Shown piece after piece: positions 37,809 through 49,632 of a stretch of DNA of 64,000 nucleotides. The stretch comes from Cycloclasticus sp. (GTDB taxonomy: Bacteria; Pseudomonadota; Gammaproteobacteria; Methylococcales; Cycloclasticaceae), in NCBI GenBank assembly GCA_002733135.1, contig NVUJ01000010.1:1-64000 (forward strand). Reading direction: 5' to 3'. Each line of letters starts with the position of its first letter. Position 1 is the first letter of the stretch. Made by a program: the position numbers and the translations under genes. Under the pieces are notes generated by a model. That model did not search any database, had not been told where the DNA came from, and was given only the letters and a program-made list of their open reading frames with translations.

Positions 37809-40109
37809 CTAGGGTATACACACCTCTGTATTTTTTGGTTTCATTAAGCGCTTCATCCCAAACAATATTCTTTCTACCAATGGGGCTTTTTCTTGGCCAA
37901 CTAAACCCATCTTGTTTTCTCTAAAGTCATCAGCTAAGCGCGCAATGTTGATATCCAACGCTTTCACGCCTCGATCATTTACAAACAAGCACTGTGACGT
38001 TACGGAGCTTTTCCAAGTCAATTTAGCGCGTACCACTAACCCTTCCATATTTGTATATTCAACCCAATCGCCCATTTTCATCTTATTGGCCATTACACTG
38101 TATTTATCATCTGGCATTTGAGATAACTCACCCTCAAGCTCTTTCAATAAATCTTCTTCCAATGTTGCTGCACAGATGTTTGCATCTATATTCACTAAAG
38201 CAACATCATCGGCATGGCCCACTTTTTCACCCGCGTCTATACCAAGATTATGATTATGCCAAGATTCCAATTCTTTTAGAAATGGCGCTGATTCATGATA
38301 ATCGTAAGATATACTCTCCAACCCCTCTTTAATCTCATCCCTTAAGTCGGTTAGATCTATAATGACGTCCATCCTTTCTTCATCATTAGTGAATGGAGTC
38401 GTGCTTTTAATCAAACGTTCTAACACGCTAACACACTGATGCATTTCCTCAGGCGCTCTTTCTCGCCTTAACAAGGCTAACACCAATACATCTTTCCATG
38501 CATCATCTAAAAATAATCGAATAAATTCAGGAAGAGATTTTCCTTGTAACCTAAGCGCCACTTCATAAGAAGCTTGACGTTTTGTTAATTCTAATTGTTC
38601 TGCGCTTTTACTCTCTTTACGAGAACGCTCTTCTATAAGTTCAATTTGATGTTGTTGTTGAGACATGAACACCTCAAACTCTTCATGCAATTCAGCGAAA
38701 ATTTCAACATCGTCATCAAAGTCAATCAATACACGCTCAACCACTTCTTCCATCTTCTCAAAGACAGCGTGCTTGATTCTCATGTTTTTTTCGCTTACGC
38801 CCAAGCCAGCATGTGATAACGAATTCAAAAATTTTCTAGCTGGATGCGCCTTCTTTGCAAAAAATTCTTTATCAATCATTACCACTTTCAAAATAGGGAT
38901 TTGTAATTGAGCAATCATTGCCCTAACAGCATCTGGCAAGTGCTTATCCTTTAAAATCAAATCAAAGAACATAGCGATTACATCAATGAGTACTTCATCT
39001 TGCTCTGTATAAGGCTGGCGATGACCATCGACCTGAATTTTAGAGCCTATTTGTGAACGCACACTCTCTTTTATATCCACACCACCAACAGACCCTTCTT
39101 TTTGTATATCAGTTAACGTGTGTATTAATTCTATTGTAGGGAATTTCGCCCCAGATACAGCCAAGCCATCATTAATTAATTCTTCTTTACTCTGTACGCG
39201 ATACGTCTGCGCCATTTGCACCAAAGAACTATAAATAACCGGCTCAATAGAAGGAGCTGACTTACCTGATTTTTGCCCGCTTTGTATTGAAGAGTTTGCA
39301 GCTGGAAATTGATTGCCACCCCCAGCACCTGGAACATTGCCTAAATTGAATTGTCTTTTATCGACAGTCTCAGTTTTTTTGATTTTTTGTTTTTTAAGCT
39401 TAGGTAAAATATTAGCTTTTATAAACAGTGTGTTTATTTCTTCTAATGCATGTGCTAATTTACCTAATACTTCCTGCTCAAAAGTCGCATATAAATGAAT
39501 ACTTGCTTCTTTAGAAAACGGCTCTTCTTTAATAAGCTCTACATAAGCATTCATTAAAACAGCTGGACCAACAGGATTTTTACTGGCCTTCAACTCATTT
39601 GAATCAAAAAGAAACTCAATTCTTCGTTGCACTGAATACAATATCTTACTTAAATTACTTTCAGCATTGGATATACAGGAATCAATTAGTAACTGTGTAT
39701 CCATTTCATCTGCTGCTAATAACTCAAGAGTTGACCAATCTTCATCAGAGGATTGGGCTTCACCACCAATTATTTTTTCTTGAGAAAAATTCTTTAGATT
39801 CTTAACTACACTATCTATGTATATAGATGGCAGGTACTTGTTAACTTTTTTAAATAATTTTAAATCATCCGTCCTAGCCTCAATTTTTTCAAATTTTAAA
39901 CTAGAAGCCTCCATACTGCCTAGGTCAGCCGCATCGAAGAAGCTTTGCTCAACTTTCTCTCCCTGAACAGCTAAAAACTCTTGAAGGTTTGCTGTTAATA
40001 CGTTAATAGCTGACTGAAGAATCTTTTCTTTTTCAATAGAAAAAACCGACAACGATGATTTCGTGCCTTGCTGCCCTTTAAAGTTAAATTTTGATTCTAC
40101 GTTTTTCAT
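37809..40109 (-). CDS. DUF1631 family protein
   Basis: This large (766 residues from the ATG at 40109) soluble, helix-rich protein belongs to DUF1631, often mislabelled thymidine phosphorylase. The C-terminal part (GDWVEYTNMEGLVVRAKLTW, CLFVNDRGVKALDI) is the family's most conserved piece and looks like a small PilZ-like beta-barrel. The N-terminal and middle parts are charged and may form coiled coils. A Pro/Gly/Ser-rich linker lies near residue 270 (NVPGAGGGNQFPAANSS). It sits between nadC and ampD exactly as in Pseudomonas (PA4522-PA4524). Function unknown. A TTG at 40133 would add eight residues. Confidence 0.85.
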   Translation of the reverse strand: MKNVESKFNFKGQQGTKSSLSVFSIEKEKILQSAINVLTANLQEFLAVQGEKVEQSFFDAADLGSMEASSLKFEKIEARTDDLKLFKKVNKYLPSIYIDSVVKNLKNFSQEKIIGGEAQSSDEDWSTLELLAADEMDTQLLIDSCISNAESNLSKILYSVQRRIEFLFDSNELKASKNPVGPAVLMNAYVELIKEEPFSKEASIHLYATFEQEVLGKLAHALEEINTLFIKANILPKLKKQKIKKTETVDKRQFNLGNVPGAGGGNQFPAANSSIQSGQKSGKSAPSIEPVIYSSLVQMAQTYRVQSKEELINDGLAVSGAKFPTIELIHTLTDIQKEGSVGGVDIKESVRSQIGSKIQVDGHRQPYTEQDEVLIDVIAMFFDLILKDKHLPDAVRAMIAQLQIPILKVVMIDKEFFAKKAHPARKFLNSLSHAGLGVSEKNMRIKHAVFEKMEEVVERVLIDFDDDVEIFAELHEEFEVFMSQQQHQIELIEERSRKESKSAEQLELTKRQASYEVALRLQGKSLPEFIRLFLDDAWKDVLVLALLRRERAPEEMHQCVSVLERLIKSTTPFTNDEERMDVIIDLTDLRDEIKEGLESISYDYHESAPFLKELESWHNHNLGIDAGEKVGHADDVALVNIDANICAATLEEDLLKELEGELSQMPDDKYSVMANKMKMGDWVEYTNMEGLVVRAKLTWKSSVTSQCLFVNDRGVKALDINIARLADDFRENKMGLVGQEKAPLVERILFGMKRLMKPKNTEVCIP

Positions 40110-40224
40110 TATCTTTGATTTTCTTACTATCAACTTTCTTATTTTCTTGTGTAGAGTATAGTTACTCAGTGATTAAAGTTGTGATGCACACCTCAAATTC
40201 AAACATTCATCTAAATTTGTAGCC

Positions 40225-40788
40225 ATGAGTAAAACTCTTAAACAAATTCAACAAGGTTGGCTTAAAAAATCAACACGGACACCTTCACCAAATAAAAATA
40301 AACGGCCAAATTCAGGTGATATCCGTTTAATTATTGTGCATGGTATTAGCCTACCACCTGGTCAATTTGGTGAGCAATGGATTGATGATTTTTTTTTAAA
40401 TCAGCTGGACCCGAATCAACACCCGTATTTTGAAGAAATTTACCAGCTAGAGGTCGCTTCTCACCTACTGATACGTCGCGATGGCAGCATTACTCAATAT
40501 GTGCCATTTCACGAAAGAGCATGGCATGCAGGTGTCTCACAATATGAAGGTTGCGATAAGTGCAATGATTTTTCTATTGGTATTGAGTTGGAAGGAAGTG
40601 ACGATATTCCCTATACTGAAGAACAATATATTGAGCTAACAAATTGCTGTAAAGCGTTAATTGAAACCTACCCAATGATTTCGGAAGATACGATAGTTGG
40701 GCATTGTGACGTTGCTCCTGGTCGTAAAACTGACCCTGGCGAAAGCTTTGATTGGGCGAAGTTTAGGAGCTTACTCAGCAGTCTTTGA
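40225..40788 (+). CDS. ampD: 1,6-anhydro-N-acetylmuramyl-L-alanine amidase AmpD
   Basis: AmpD removes the peptide from anhydro-muropeptides in the cytoplasm during peptidoglycan recycling; where AmpR/AmpC exist, its loss derepresses beta-lactamase. The 187-residue protein keeps the zinc ligands H39, H160 and D170 and the IGIELEG segment with the catalytic Glu. No signal peptide is present, consistent with AmpD rather than AmiD. Its 3' end overlaps the convergent lspA gene by 18 nt. Confidence 0.95.
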   Translation: MSKTLKQIQQGWLKKSTRTPSPNKNKRPNSGDIRLIIVHGISLPPGQFGEQWIDDFFLNQLDPNQHPYFEEIYQLEVASHLLIRRDGSITQYVPFHERAWHAGVSQYEGCDKCNDFSIGIELEGSDDIPYTEEQYIELTNCCKALIETYPMISEDTIVGHCDVAPGRKTDPGESFDWAKFRSLLSSL

Positions 40789-41250
40789 TTTATCCGTTTT
40801 AAAGGCATCCACTAGCATCATCACTACACCAATAGAAATAGCGGAGTCTGCAATATTAAACACCGGCCAGTGATGAGCTTGGTAGTACACGTCGATAAAA
40901 TCAATGACATAACCATACGATATTCGATCGTATAAATTACCAATCGCGCCACCTAATACCATGGCAATCGTTATAGCCATCCATTTTTCCGACGCTTTTA
41001 AACGCGTCAACCAAATCAATAATACCGTTGTCGCCACCACGGCAATCAAAACAAAAAACCAACGTTGCCAACCACCTGCTGAGCTTAAAAAGCTAAATGC
41101 AGCACCCTTATTCTGGACATAGGTGAAATTTACCGATGGCAACAAGGCTATCGATTCATACAATTCAAAATTAGCCACCACCCATAACTTGCTGGCTTGA
41201 TCCAATACCAAAATAAGCAATGCCAACCACAACCACTTCAACATAATCAT
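40771..41250 (-). CDS. lspA: Lipoprotein signal peptidase LspA
   Basis: LspA cleaves the signal peptide of prolipoproteins after diacylglyceryl transfer. The 159-residue product (ATG at 41250) has four membrane helices, the QNKGAAFSFL motif and the two catalytic aspartates D108 (GNLYDR) and D135 (FNIADS). The longer frame from 41289 overlaps ileS and adds a charged stretch, so the ATG 4 nt after the ileS stop is preferred. The ileS-lspA pair is conserved in gammaproteobacteria. Confidence 0.95.
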   Translation of the reverse strand: MIMLKWLWLALLILVLDQASKLWVVANFELYESIALLPSVNFTYVQNKGAAFSFLSSAGGWQRWFFVLIAVVATTVLLIWLTRLKASEKWMAITIAMVLGGAIGNLYDRISYGYVIDFIDVYYQAHHWPVFNIADSAISIGVVMMLVDAFKTDKSKTAE

Positions 41251-41254
41251 CGGC

Positions 41255-44068
41255 CTAGGCGAACAATCTTTCTTCACCTTCACCCTCAATATTATCTATG
41301 CAACGACCACAAATGTCTGGGTGTGTCTCTGATGTGCCCACGTCTTCTCGATGGTGCCAACAACGCGTACACTTCCCATGCTCACTGGCTGCCACTTCAA
41401 CAAATACATGACTGTTTTCCGTAGCACTCGCTTGCGCTGTTTTCTCAGCCAAAGGCTGCACTTGAGCATCGGATGTAATTAATACAAACCGCAACTCATC
41501 GTTTAATTGACTCAGTGTTTCATATAGCTCACCATCACAATACACCGTCACTTCCGCATCAAGCCCAGAGCCAATAAGTCCCTCAGCCCGCACTCGTTCC
41601 AACTCTTTACTCACCAATTCACGTAACGCTATCACTGGCTCCCAATAAGCTAATTGGTCTGAAGCCTCACTTGTTGTTTCAGGGAAACCGTCATAAGCCG
41701 TTTCTAAGAACACTGACTCCCCTCGCTCACCTGGCATAGCTAACCAAATTTCTTCGGCCGTGTAGCTCAATATGGGCGCTATTAATCGCACAAATGATTC
41801 TGCCATATGGAACATAGCCGTTTGTGAAGAGCGCCGTGCCACACTATTTGCTTGCAGCGTATATTGGCGGTCTTTAATCACATCTAAATAGAAACTGCCC
41901 ATGTCTACTGAGCAGAAATGGTGAATTTTTTGGTGAACTTGTAAAAATTGATACTCGTCGTAACAAGCCAACACCTCTTTTTGAAGCTGCTTAGTTTTCT
42001 CAACTGCCCAACGGTCTAATGGCAGTATGTCATCGTAAGCCACACAATCCTGCGCAGGATCAAAGTCATTTAAGTTCGACAATAAATAACGTGCGGTATT
42101 TCTTAAACGACGATACACATCCGACGCACGTTTTAGAATCTCGTCAGATACCGTCATCTCACCTGTGTAGTCATTGGCCGATACCCATAAGCGCAACACA
42201 TCCGCGCCCAGTGAATTGATCACTTTTTGCGGCGCAATCACATTGCCTAACGATTTAGACATTTTGCGACCTTTCGCATCCACCGCAAAGCCGTGCGTCA
42301 ACACCGAGTCGTACGGCGCACAACCATTCATGGCCACGGATGTTAACAACGATGATTGAAACCAACCTCGGTGTTGATCTGACCCTTCAAGGTACATTGA
42401 TGCAGGGAACGGCAAGCCTTCGCGCCTTTGCAAAACAGCCGAGTGGGTAACCCCTGAGTCGAACCAAACATCTAAAATATCATTTATTTTGGTATAGCTT
42501 TTGGCTTCATCACCCAATAATTCGCTAGCATCTAGTTCAAACCACGCTTCAATACCCGCGCCTTCAATGCGCTGGGCAACTTGTTCAATTAAATTCGATG
42601 TATTCGGGTGCAAATCACCCGTTTCTTTATGTACAAATAAAGCAATCGGCACACCCCAATTACGTTGGCGTGAAATACACCAGTCTGGACGGCCTTCAAC
42701 CATGCTGTTAATGCGCGCTTCACCCCAAGATGGAATCCACGAAACGCGTTTTATTTCTTCCAAGGCTTTAGCGCGCAAATTATTCTTATCCATAGAGATA
42801 AACCACTGTGGCGTCGCTCTAAAGATAATCGGCGTTTTATGACGCCAGCAATGCGGGTAACTATGAGTCAGTGCTTCGTCATGGACTAACTTACCTTTTT
42901 CTATCAGCACCTCAATCACGTCACTGTTTGCGCTAAACACGTGCTTGCCAGCAAACAGTGGTGTGCTCGGTAGAAACACACCGTTATCACCCACAGGATT
43001 ATCCACTGGAATATTGTATTGTTGGCCAACGATATAATCGTCTTGCCCATGCCCAGGCGCGGTATGAACTGCTCCTGTACCGGCTTCTGTCGTCACGTGG
43101 TGACCTAAAATAATGGGTACAACTCGGTCATAGAACGGGTGGTTTAGCGTCATATATTCTAGGTCTTTACCTTTGCAGTACGCCACCACACGGTAATCCT
43201 CTATGCCATAACGGAGCATAGTGTCTTTTAACAAGTTTTCCGCCATCACTAATCGTTCTTCGCCGTTTTGCACTAACACGTAGTCAAACTCTGGGTTTAG
43301 CGATACCGCTTGGTTGGCGGGCAATGTCCAAGGCGTTGTGGTCCAGATAACCACTGAAATAGGGCCACGCCCTGGCGAACCATCACTACTATGGAAATGC
43401 TGTACGAAGGTTGCTTCATCTTTTACGGTGAAACGCACATCAATCGCTGGCGAGCGTTTATCTTCGTACTCAACCTCAGCTTCAGCCAGTGCTGAACCAC
43501 AGTCGGTACACCAGTGCACTGGCTTTGAGCCTTTATGTAAATGGCCTTTTTCGATAATGCGACCCAGTGAGCGAACAATATCCGCTTCAAACTGAAAGTC
43601 CATACTCAAATACGGGTCATCCCAATCACCAAATACGCCCATGCGAATAAACTCTTCTTTTTGCATCGCCACTTGTTTGGTTGCGTAAGTTCTACACGCT
43701 TTACGAAACTCACTTGCCGTAACTTTTACGCCCGCTTTGCCAATTTTCTTTTCCACCATCAGCTCAATAGGCAGTCCATGGCAATCCCAGCCGGGCACAT
43801 ACGGCGAGTCAAAACCTTGCAAGGTTTTGCTCTTGATAACCATGTCTTTTAAGACTTTGTTAACCGCGTGGCCAATATGAATCGGGCCATTCGCATACGG
43901 AGGGCCATCGTGTAATACAAACTGAGGCTTACCCGCAAATTTCTCACGGATTTTCTGATATAAATCCATCTCTTGCCATCGCTTTAATGCGACAGGCTCA
44001 CGGTTCGCAAGATTTCCTTTCATTGGAAAGCTAGTTTTAGGCAAATTAAGAGTCGTTTTATAATCCAT
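41255..44068 (-). CDS. ileS: Isoleucyl-tRNA synthetase
   Basis: IleS charges tRNA-Ile. The 937-residue class I synthetase has HIGH at 64-67, an editing (CP1) domain containing [11 protein letters not shown] and [16 protein letters not shown], the KMSKS motif ([11 protein letters not shown]) and a C-terminal zinc knuckle (CTRCW, CGRC). This is the short, bacterial-type enzyme (mupirocin-sensitive class by architecture). No T-box leader is seen. It is 13 nt after ribF and in the conserved ribF-ileS-lspA order. Confidence 0.98.
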   Translation of the reverse strand: MDYKTTLNLPKTSFPMKGNLANREPVALKRWQEMDLYQKIREKFAGKPQFVLHDGPPYANGPIHIGHAVNKVLKDMVIKSKTLQGFDSPYVPGWDCHGLPIELMVEKKIGKAGVKVTASEFRKACRTYATKQVAMQKEEFIRMGVFGDWDDPYLSMDFQFEADIVRSLGRIIEKGHLHKGSKPVHWCTDCGSALAEAEVEYEDKRSPAIDVRFTVKDEATFVQHFHSSDGSPGRGPISVVIWTTTPWTLPANQAVSLNPEFDYVLVQNGEERLVMAENLLKDTMLRYGIEDYRVVAYCKGKDLEYMTLNHPFYDRVVPIILGHHVTTEAGTGAVHTAPGHGQDDYIVGQQYNIPVDNPVGDNGVFLPSTPLFAGKHVFSANSDVIEVLIEKGKLVHDEALTHSYPHCWRHKTPIIFRATPQWFISMDKNNLRAKALEEIKRVSWIPSWGEARINSMVEGRPDWCISRQRNWGVPIALFVHKETGDLHPNTSNLIEQVAQRIEGAGIEAWFELDASELLGDEAKSYTKINDILDVWFDSGVTHSAVLQRREGLPFPASMYLEGSDQHRGWFQSSLLTSVAMNGCAPYDSVLTHGFAVDAKGRKMSKSLGNVIAPQKVINSLGADVLRLWVSANDYTGEMTVSDEILKRASDVYRRLRNTARYLLSNLNDFDPAQDCVAYDDILPLDRWAVEKTKQLQKEVLACYDEYQFLQVHQKIHHFCSVDMGSFYLDVIKDRQYTLQANSVARRSSQTAMFHMAESFVRLIAPILSYTAEEIWLAMPGERGESVFLETAYDGFPETTSEASDQLAYWEPVIALRELVSKELERVRAEGLIGSGLDAEVTVYCDGELYETLSQLNDELRFVLITSDAQVQPLAEKTAQASATENSHVFVEVAASEHGKCTRCWHHREDVGTSETHPDICGRCIDNIEGEGEERLFA

Positions 44069-44081
44069 GCTGCTGTTGTTG

Positions 44082-45017
44082 TTAAGTTCGTTGTTGATTA
44101 AAGTACGTTTTAGCTTGTGTAGAGTCGATTGCGATTTGCGCTTTTAGCTGTTCCAAGCCATCAAATTTTTTCTCTGCGCGAAGTTTTTTATGGAAGCCAA
44201 CACTTACGCGTTGTCCATATAAATCACCCGAAAAATCAAATAAATGCGCTTCTAGCAAAACAGCCGTGACGTCTTCTATAGACGGTCGCGTACCCACGTT
44301 TGCAACACCCTCATACACCAAGCCAGATTCGACGGTTATTGTAACGGCAAAAACCCCTCTAATCGGAGTTTTTCTATTTTTTACACGTATATTTGCGGTC
44401 GGAAAACCCAGTTCGCGCCCGCGTTTATGTCCATGCATAACACGGCCAGACATAACGTAACGCCTACCCAAATAATCAGCGGCCTTTTCAAGCTCACCCT
44501 TTTCTAACGCTAAACGAATTAAGGTGCTGCTCACGCGGTTATCATTCACTATAAATGAGTCAGATTTTTGCACACTAAAACCGTACTCTTTACCGGCTTC
44601 TTGTAAAAAGGCATAATCACCTTGCCTGTTTTTTCCAAAGCAAAAATCATCGCCAACAACCAGGCTTTTAACGTTTAGCTGCTGATGCAAACTGTCTACA
44701 AATTGTTGAGCAGACATCGTTGCCAATGCATCATTAAACGGCACGAGGTACAACACATTCACTCCGGTTTTAGATAACTGAACAATCTTATCCCGTGCGG
44801 TAGATATTCTCGCCGGCGCATTAGCACCTCTAAAGTATTCTATGGGTTGCGGCTCAAAACACATCACAACCGCCGGCAAGTTCATCACATTGGCTTGTTT
44901 AACCAATGCCTCAAGCATCATTCGATGCCCAGAATGAACGCCATCGAAATTACCAATGGTCAACACGCAGCCTTTAGCTAATTCTTCAGCGTCGGTTATG
45001 TGTCTAATCAGCCTCAT
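44082..45017 (-). CDS. ribF: Bifunctional riboflavin kinase / FAD synthetase RibF
   Basis: RibF phosphorylates riboflavin to FMN and adenylates it to FAD. The 311-residue protein has the N-terminal nucleotidyltransferase domain ([28 protein letters not shown]) and the C-terminal kinase domain ([25 protein letters not shown]). It overlaps murJ through ATGA at 45014-45017 and leads to ileS, the usual order. Confidence 0.97.
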   Translation of the reverse strand: MRLIRHITDAEELAKGCVLTIGNFDGVHSGHRMMLEALVKQANVMNLPAVVMCFEPQPIEYFRGANAPARISTARDKIVQLSKTGVNVLYLVPFNDALATMSAQQFVDSLHQQLNVKSLVVGDDFCFGKNRQGDYAFLQEAGKEYGFSVQKSDSFIVNDNRVSSTLIRLALEKGELEKAADYLGRRYVMSGRVMHGHKRGRELGFPTANIRVKNRKTPIRGVFAVTITVESGLVYEGVANVGTRPSIEDVTAVLLEAHLFDFSGDLYGQRVSVGFHKKLRAEKKFDGLEQLKAQIAIDSTQAKTYFNQQRT

Positions 45018-46567
45018 GTGCTGGCTCGTTTAAACATTAAATGGCTAGGGCGAATGCCCACTGCTAAAGCACTAATAACATACACCAACACTACCACTAC
45101 AATTTCCCCTGCCAAATTTATCGCTCTATCAAACGCACCCCATTCATACCATTGAACCGTCGCTGCGTCATAATAATAAACCAAGCCGACAACCAAGTTG
45201 GCCACCAACACTTTAATTAAAAATAACAGCCACCCGGGCTGGGGCACATAAGCACCCGTTTTAATCAACGTTGCGAACAACAACCCCGCATTAATAAATG
45301 CTGCCAAAGACGTGGCTAACGCAAGGCCTGCGTGTTGATAGAAGTACACCAGCGTCACACTCATTAACAAGTTTGATACGACCGCAATAACACCTATTCT
45401 CACCGGCGTTTTCATGTCTTGTCGAGAGGTAAACCCCGGCACCAACACCTTCACTAAAATAAAGGCCGGCAAACCAATCGCATAGGCCATCAAGCTGAGT
45501 GATGCCATATCAACGTCATGGGTCGTAAAAGCATCGTATTGGAACAAAGTGGTTAACATCGGCTGCGCTAAAAAGAATAAGCCAACGGCAGCAGGCACCC
45601 CTAGCAAAATCACCCAACGCAGTCCTGAATCTAAATTAGCCGAAAATTCATCGTGCCGTTCCGCCGCATGGCTTTTTGACAGCGTAGGAAGAATGACCGT
45701 TGCCAAGGCGATACCAAATATTCCTAACGGGAACTCCACCAATCTATCTGAAAAATAAAGCCACGACACGCTGCCTGTTACCAGAAATGATGCGAGCAAC
45801 GTATCCACCAATAAATTGATTTGTGTTACTGATACGCCAAACAAAGCGGGTAGCATCAAATTCATGATTTTTTTAACGCCTTTATGATCCCTGTCAAACT
45901 TCAGCCTTGGCATTAAACCTAACTTCGCAAGATACGGAAATTGAAACGCGAGCTGCACAGCACCGGCCAACAACACACCCCAGGCCAACGCCATTACTGG
46001 CTCATCTAATAAGGGTGAGAGCCAAAATATAGCCACTAAAAATGACAGGTTTAAAAACACCGGCGTAATCGCTGGCACAACAAATTTACCAAAGGTGTTT
46101 AATAAACCGCCCGCCATCGCGGTTAACGATATAAAAAACAAATAAGGGAATGTTAAACGCAGCATATCAACCGCTAATTCGTGACGAGGCCCGTCACTAT
46201 CAAAACCCGGCGCAAACATAAAAATCAGGATTGGCGCGCCAATAACCCCTAGTAACGTTATAAGAAACAAAACTGCTGCTAAAGTCCCCGCCGTTTTTTC
46301 TACTAATTCTTTTAACGTATCGAACGACTTATTTTCCTTATACTCCGACAACACAGGCACAAACGCTTGCAAAAAAGCGCCTTCTGCAAATAAACGTCGC
46401 ATAAAATTAGGAATTTTAAATGCCACAAAAAAGGCATCCGTTCCCTCACCCGCACCAAAAAAGCGCGCAATAACCATATCCCTCACGAACCCTAAAACTC
46501 GTGAAATCATGGTCATGCTACCTACGATAGCGGTCGATTTTATAAGCGTTTTGCTCAGAGCCTTCAC
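45014..46567 (-). CDS. murJ: Lipid II flippase MurJ
   Basis: MurJ flips lipid II to the outer face of the inner membrane. The 517-residue MOP-family protein has about 14 membrane helices and the N-terminal family block SMTMISRVLGFVRDMVIARFFG (positions 17-38). The GTG at 46567 is the best fit to family length, though the TGAGG sequence before it overlaps the codon and is a poor ribosome site. The murJ-ribF-ileS-lspA operon is leftward; murJ is divergent from rpsT. Confidence 0.95.
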   Translation of the reverse strand: MKALSKTLIKSTAIVGSMTMISRVLGFVRDMVIARFFGAGEGTDAFFVAFKIPNFMRRLFAEGAFLQAFVPVLSEYKENKSFDTLKELVEKTAGTLAAVLFLITLLGVIGAPILIFMFAPGFDSDGPRHELAVDMLRLTFPYLFFISLTAMAGGLLNTFGKFVVPAITPVFLNLSFLVAIFWLSPLLDEPVMALAWGVLLAGAVQLAFQFPYLAKLGLMPRLKFDRDHKGVKKIMNLMLPALFGVSVTQINLLVDTLLASFLVTGSVSWLYFSDRLVEFPLGIFGIALATVILPTLSKSHAAERHDEFSANLDSGLRWVILLGVPAAVGLFFLAQPMLTTLFQYDAFTTHDVDMASLSLMAYAIGLPAFILVKVLVPGFTSRQDMKTPVRIGVIAVVSNLLMSVTLVYFYQHAGLALATSLAAFINAGLLFATLIKTGAYVPQPGWLLFLIKVLVANLVVGLVYYYDAATVQWYEWGAFDRAINLAGEIVVVVLVYVISALAVGIRPSHLMFKRAST

Positions 46568-46671
46568 CTCAGCGCATTAATTTAGCCAACATTATAAAGG
46601 GATGAGGGGACGCAAACAGTAAAGATTCTACAAAAGGCAGTTAAGAATTCATGAGGAATTGCAGTTGATAC

Positions 46672-46700
46672 TTGACAAAACGCGAATATTTAAGCAAAAT
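46672..46700 (+). promoter_or_regulatory. Promoter of rpsT
   Basis: A perfect -35 box TTGACA (46672-46677) is followed after 17 nt by CAAAAT (46695-46700) as the -10 box, 35 nt before the rpsT start. This is the best sigma70-type promoter seen in the window and fits a ribosomal protein gene. Confidence 0.7.
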
Positions 46701-46734
46701 GCGCAATCTTTTTTACACCACTTGAGGATTCACC

Positions 46735-47004
46735 TTGGCTAACAGTGCACAAGCGTTAAAACGCGCCAAACAAGCAGAAAAAAACCGCCAACTAAACATG
46801 GCTGCTCGTACTAGATTACGTACGAAAATTAAGCGCGTCGTTTATAGTGCTGAAGAAGGTAATGTAGAAACAACTGCTGCAGCCTATAAAGAAGCCGTTC
46901 CTTACATCGATTCTGCTGTTAACAAAGGGTTGATACATAGAAATAAAGCGGCTCGTTTAAAAAGCCGCCTAAATGCTCGTATTGTTAAACTACAGCAAGC
47001 ATAA
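46735..47004 (+). CDS. rpsT: 30S ribosomal protein S20
   Basis: S20 binds 16S rRNA early in small-subunit assembly. The 89-residue, Lys/Arg/Ala-rich protein starts ANSAQALKRAKQAEKNR and ends with the family's RLKSRLNARIVKL helix. The start codon is TTG with AGGA six nt upstream. In E. coli rpsT also starts with UUG, which takes part in S20 autoregulation; the same could hold here. It is a single-gene unit with its own promoter and terminator. Confidence 0.98.
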   Translation: MANSAQALKRAKQAEKNRQLNMAARTRLRTKIKRVVYSAEEGNVETTAAAYKEAVPYIDSAVNKGLIHRNKAARLKSRLNARIVKLQQA

Positions 47005-47017
47005 GAAACACTGAATT

Positions 47018-47051
47018 CAAAAAAAGCCGACCTTATGGTTGGCTTTTTTTT
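47018..47051. terminator. Bidirectional terminator between rpsT and proB
   Basis: AAGCCGACC and GGTTGGCTT form a stem (one G-T pair) around a TTAT loop, with A7 before and T8 after. It ends rpsT and, read the other way, the leftward proB unit. Confidence 0.9.
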
Positions 47052-47067
47052 GCTTTCTATTTATCCA

Positions 47068-48192
47068 CTAAACTAACACTAAATTATCTCGATGAATAAC
47101 TTCTGGCTCATTCACATAACCAATGAGCTTTTCTATATCTGAGCTTTTACTCTGTTTTATTTTATCAATATCTACAGAATTGTAATTTGCCAAACCCCGA
47201 GCAAGTACCTTACCACTGTGACTGACACAATTAACCAGCTCTCCTCGGTCAAACACTCCTTCGACACTGACTATACCTATTGGTAGCAAGCTAACGCCCG
47301 ACTTCTTAATGGCATTAATTGCACCGTCATCCAATATCAGTTGTCCTTTGATATCCAAATGAGTTGTTAACCAACGTTTGCGAGCCGGTACAGGTGCTTC
47401 TTCTGGAGTCAATAACGTGCCGACTGTCTCGCCATCAATAACATCTAAAATAACCTGCTGTTTTAGACCAGGCACAATTACAGTAGCCGTACCAGATCGA
47501 GCAGCTATTCGCGCTGCTATTAATTTCGTCTGCATGCCTCCCCGTCCAAGATCACCACTGCCGCCACTTGCCGCTCTATCCAACGACTCGTCATTCACAC
47601 TGACTTGTTCTAATAACCTTGCTTGACTATTTATTCGAGGGTCGCTATCAAAAAAACCATCTTGATCTGTCAATATCATTAATAAATCTGCGCTCATCAA
47701 ATTAGCGATAATGGCGGCTAAGGTATCGTTATCACCAACGCGCAACTCTTCGTTTGCGACCACATCATTCTCATTAATAATAGGAATCACCGATAAATCC
47801 AACAGCGTTTTAATGGTGGCTCGAGCATTTAAATATCGCGTTCTATTGGCCAAATCATCATGCGTCAATAACACCTGCGCCGTTTTAAACCCCTTTGCTT
47901 GAAAGCTTTCTTCATATGCTTGGATAAGCCCCATCTGCCCCACAGAAGCCGCCGCTTGAAGCTCCTGAAGCGCGTGAGGGCGAACATCCCAACCTAACCT
48001 CACCATGCCTTCAGCAACAGAGCCGGATGACACAACAATGACATCAATACCACGAGATTTAAGCTCACTTATTTGGGCGACCCAATGATTAATAGCAGAC
48101 CTGTTTAAACCTTGGCCATTACCAGTAAGTACCGCACTACCTATCTTAATAATGCAGCATTTAACTTGTTTTAAACTGGCTCGTGATTTCAT
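47068..48192 (-). CDS. proB: Glutamate 5-kinase ProB
   Basis: ProB phosphorylates glutamate in the first step of proline synthesis. The 374-residue protein has the amino-acid-kinase domain (KIGSAVLTGNGQG; VVSSGSVAEGMVRLGW; NENDVV; GDNDTLAAIIANL; GRGGMQTKLIAARIA) and a C-terminal PUA domain (from about 275). It follows obgE by 9 nt. The rplU-rpmA-obgE-proB order is common in gammaproteobacteria. Confidence 0.97.
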   Translation of the reverse strand: MKSRASLKQVKCCIIKIGSAVLTGNGQGLNRSAINHWVAQISELKSRGIDVIVVSSGSVAEGMVRLGWDVRPHALQELQAAASVGQMGLIQAYEESFQAKGFKTAQVLLTHDDLANRTRYLNARATIKTLLDLSVIPIINENDVVANEELRVGDNDTLAAIIANLMSADLLMILTDQDGFFDSDPRINSQARLLEQVSVNDESLDRAASGGSGDLGRGGMQTKLIAARIAARSGTATVIVPGLKQQVILDVIDGETVGTLLTPEEAPVPARKRWLTTHLDIKGQLILDDGAINAIKKSGVSLLPIGIVSVEGVFDRGELVNCVSHSGKVLARGLANYNSVDIDKIKQSKSSDIEKLIGYVNEPEVIHRDNLVLV

Positions 48193-48201
48193 AATAATTA
48201 G

Positions 48202-49257
<1,056 letters not shown>

Positions 49258-49297
49258 TTATTTTCTCTACTTTCTTAAGCTTTGCTTTTAAAGCAAT

Positions 49298-49326
49298 AAA
49301 AAACCCTGTCAAAGACAGGGTTTTTT
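49298..49326. terminator. Terminator between rpmA and obgE
   Basis: A perfect stem AAACCCTGTC/GACAGGGTTT with a 3-nt AAA loop has A-rich and T-rich flanks on both sides. It lies 45 nt after rpmA and 44 nt before the obgE ATG. It probably attenuates read-through so that ribosomal proteins are made in excess over obgE and proB. Confidence 0.85.
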
Positions 49327-49370
49327 AAAATTAACACCTGCCGTATTACCGCAGTGTATCGCTTTTTTAT

Positions 49371-49628
49371 TTAAGCACTTTCGATGCGGACGTATTTTCT
49401 ACGTTTTGGACCTTTAACTTCAAAAATCACTTTACCCGCTTCTGTTGCAAATAATGTGTGATCTTTACCGCAACCTACATTTTCACCTGCATGAAAACGT
49501 GTGCCACGTTGACGAACTAAAATATTACCCGCCAGAACACTCTGACCACCGTAACGTTTAACGCCTAATCGTTTTGACTCGGAATCGCGACCGTTTCTAG
49601 TACTACCACCTGCTTTCTTATGTGCCAT
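49371..49628 (-). CDS. rpmA: 50S ribosomal protein L27
   Basis: L27 lies near the peptidyl-transferase centre. The 85-residue protein starts [20 protein letters not shown] and has the [17 protein letters not shown] core. The N-terminus is the short proteobacterial form, without the Firmicute-type cleaved leader. It follows rplU by 4 nt. Confidence 0.99.
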   Translation of the reverse strand: MAHKKAGGSTRNGRDSESKRLGVKRYGGQSVLAGNILVRQRGTRFHAGENVGCGKDHTLFATEAGKVIFEVKGPKRRKYVRIESA

Positions 49629-49632
49629 TCGA

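Noticed and set aside
43950-44081. T-box or other leader control before ileS
   Set aside because: Only 13 nt separate ribF and ileS; no room for a riboswitch, and T-boxes are not expected in gammaproteobacteria.
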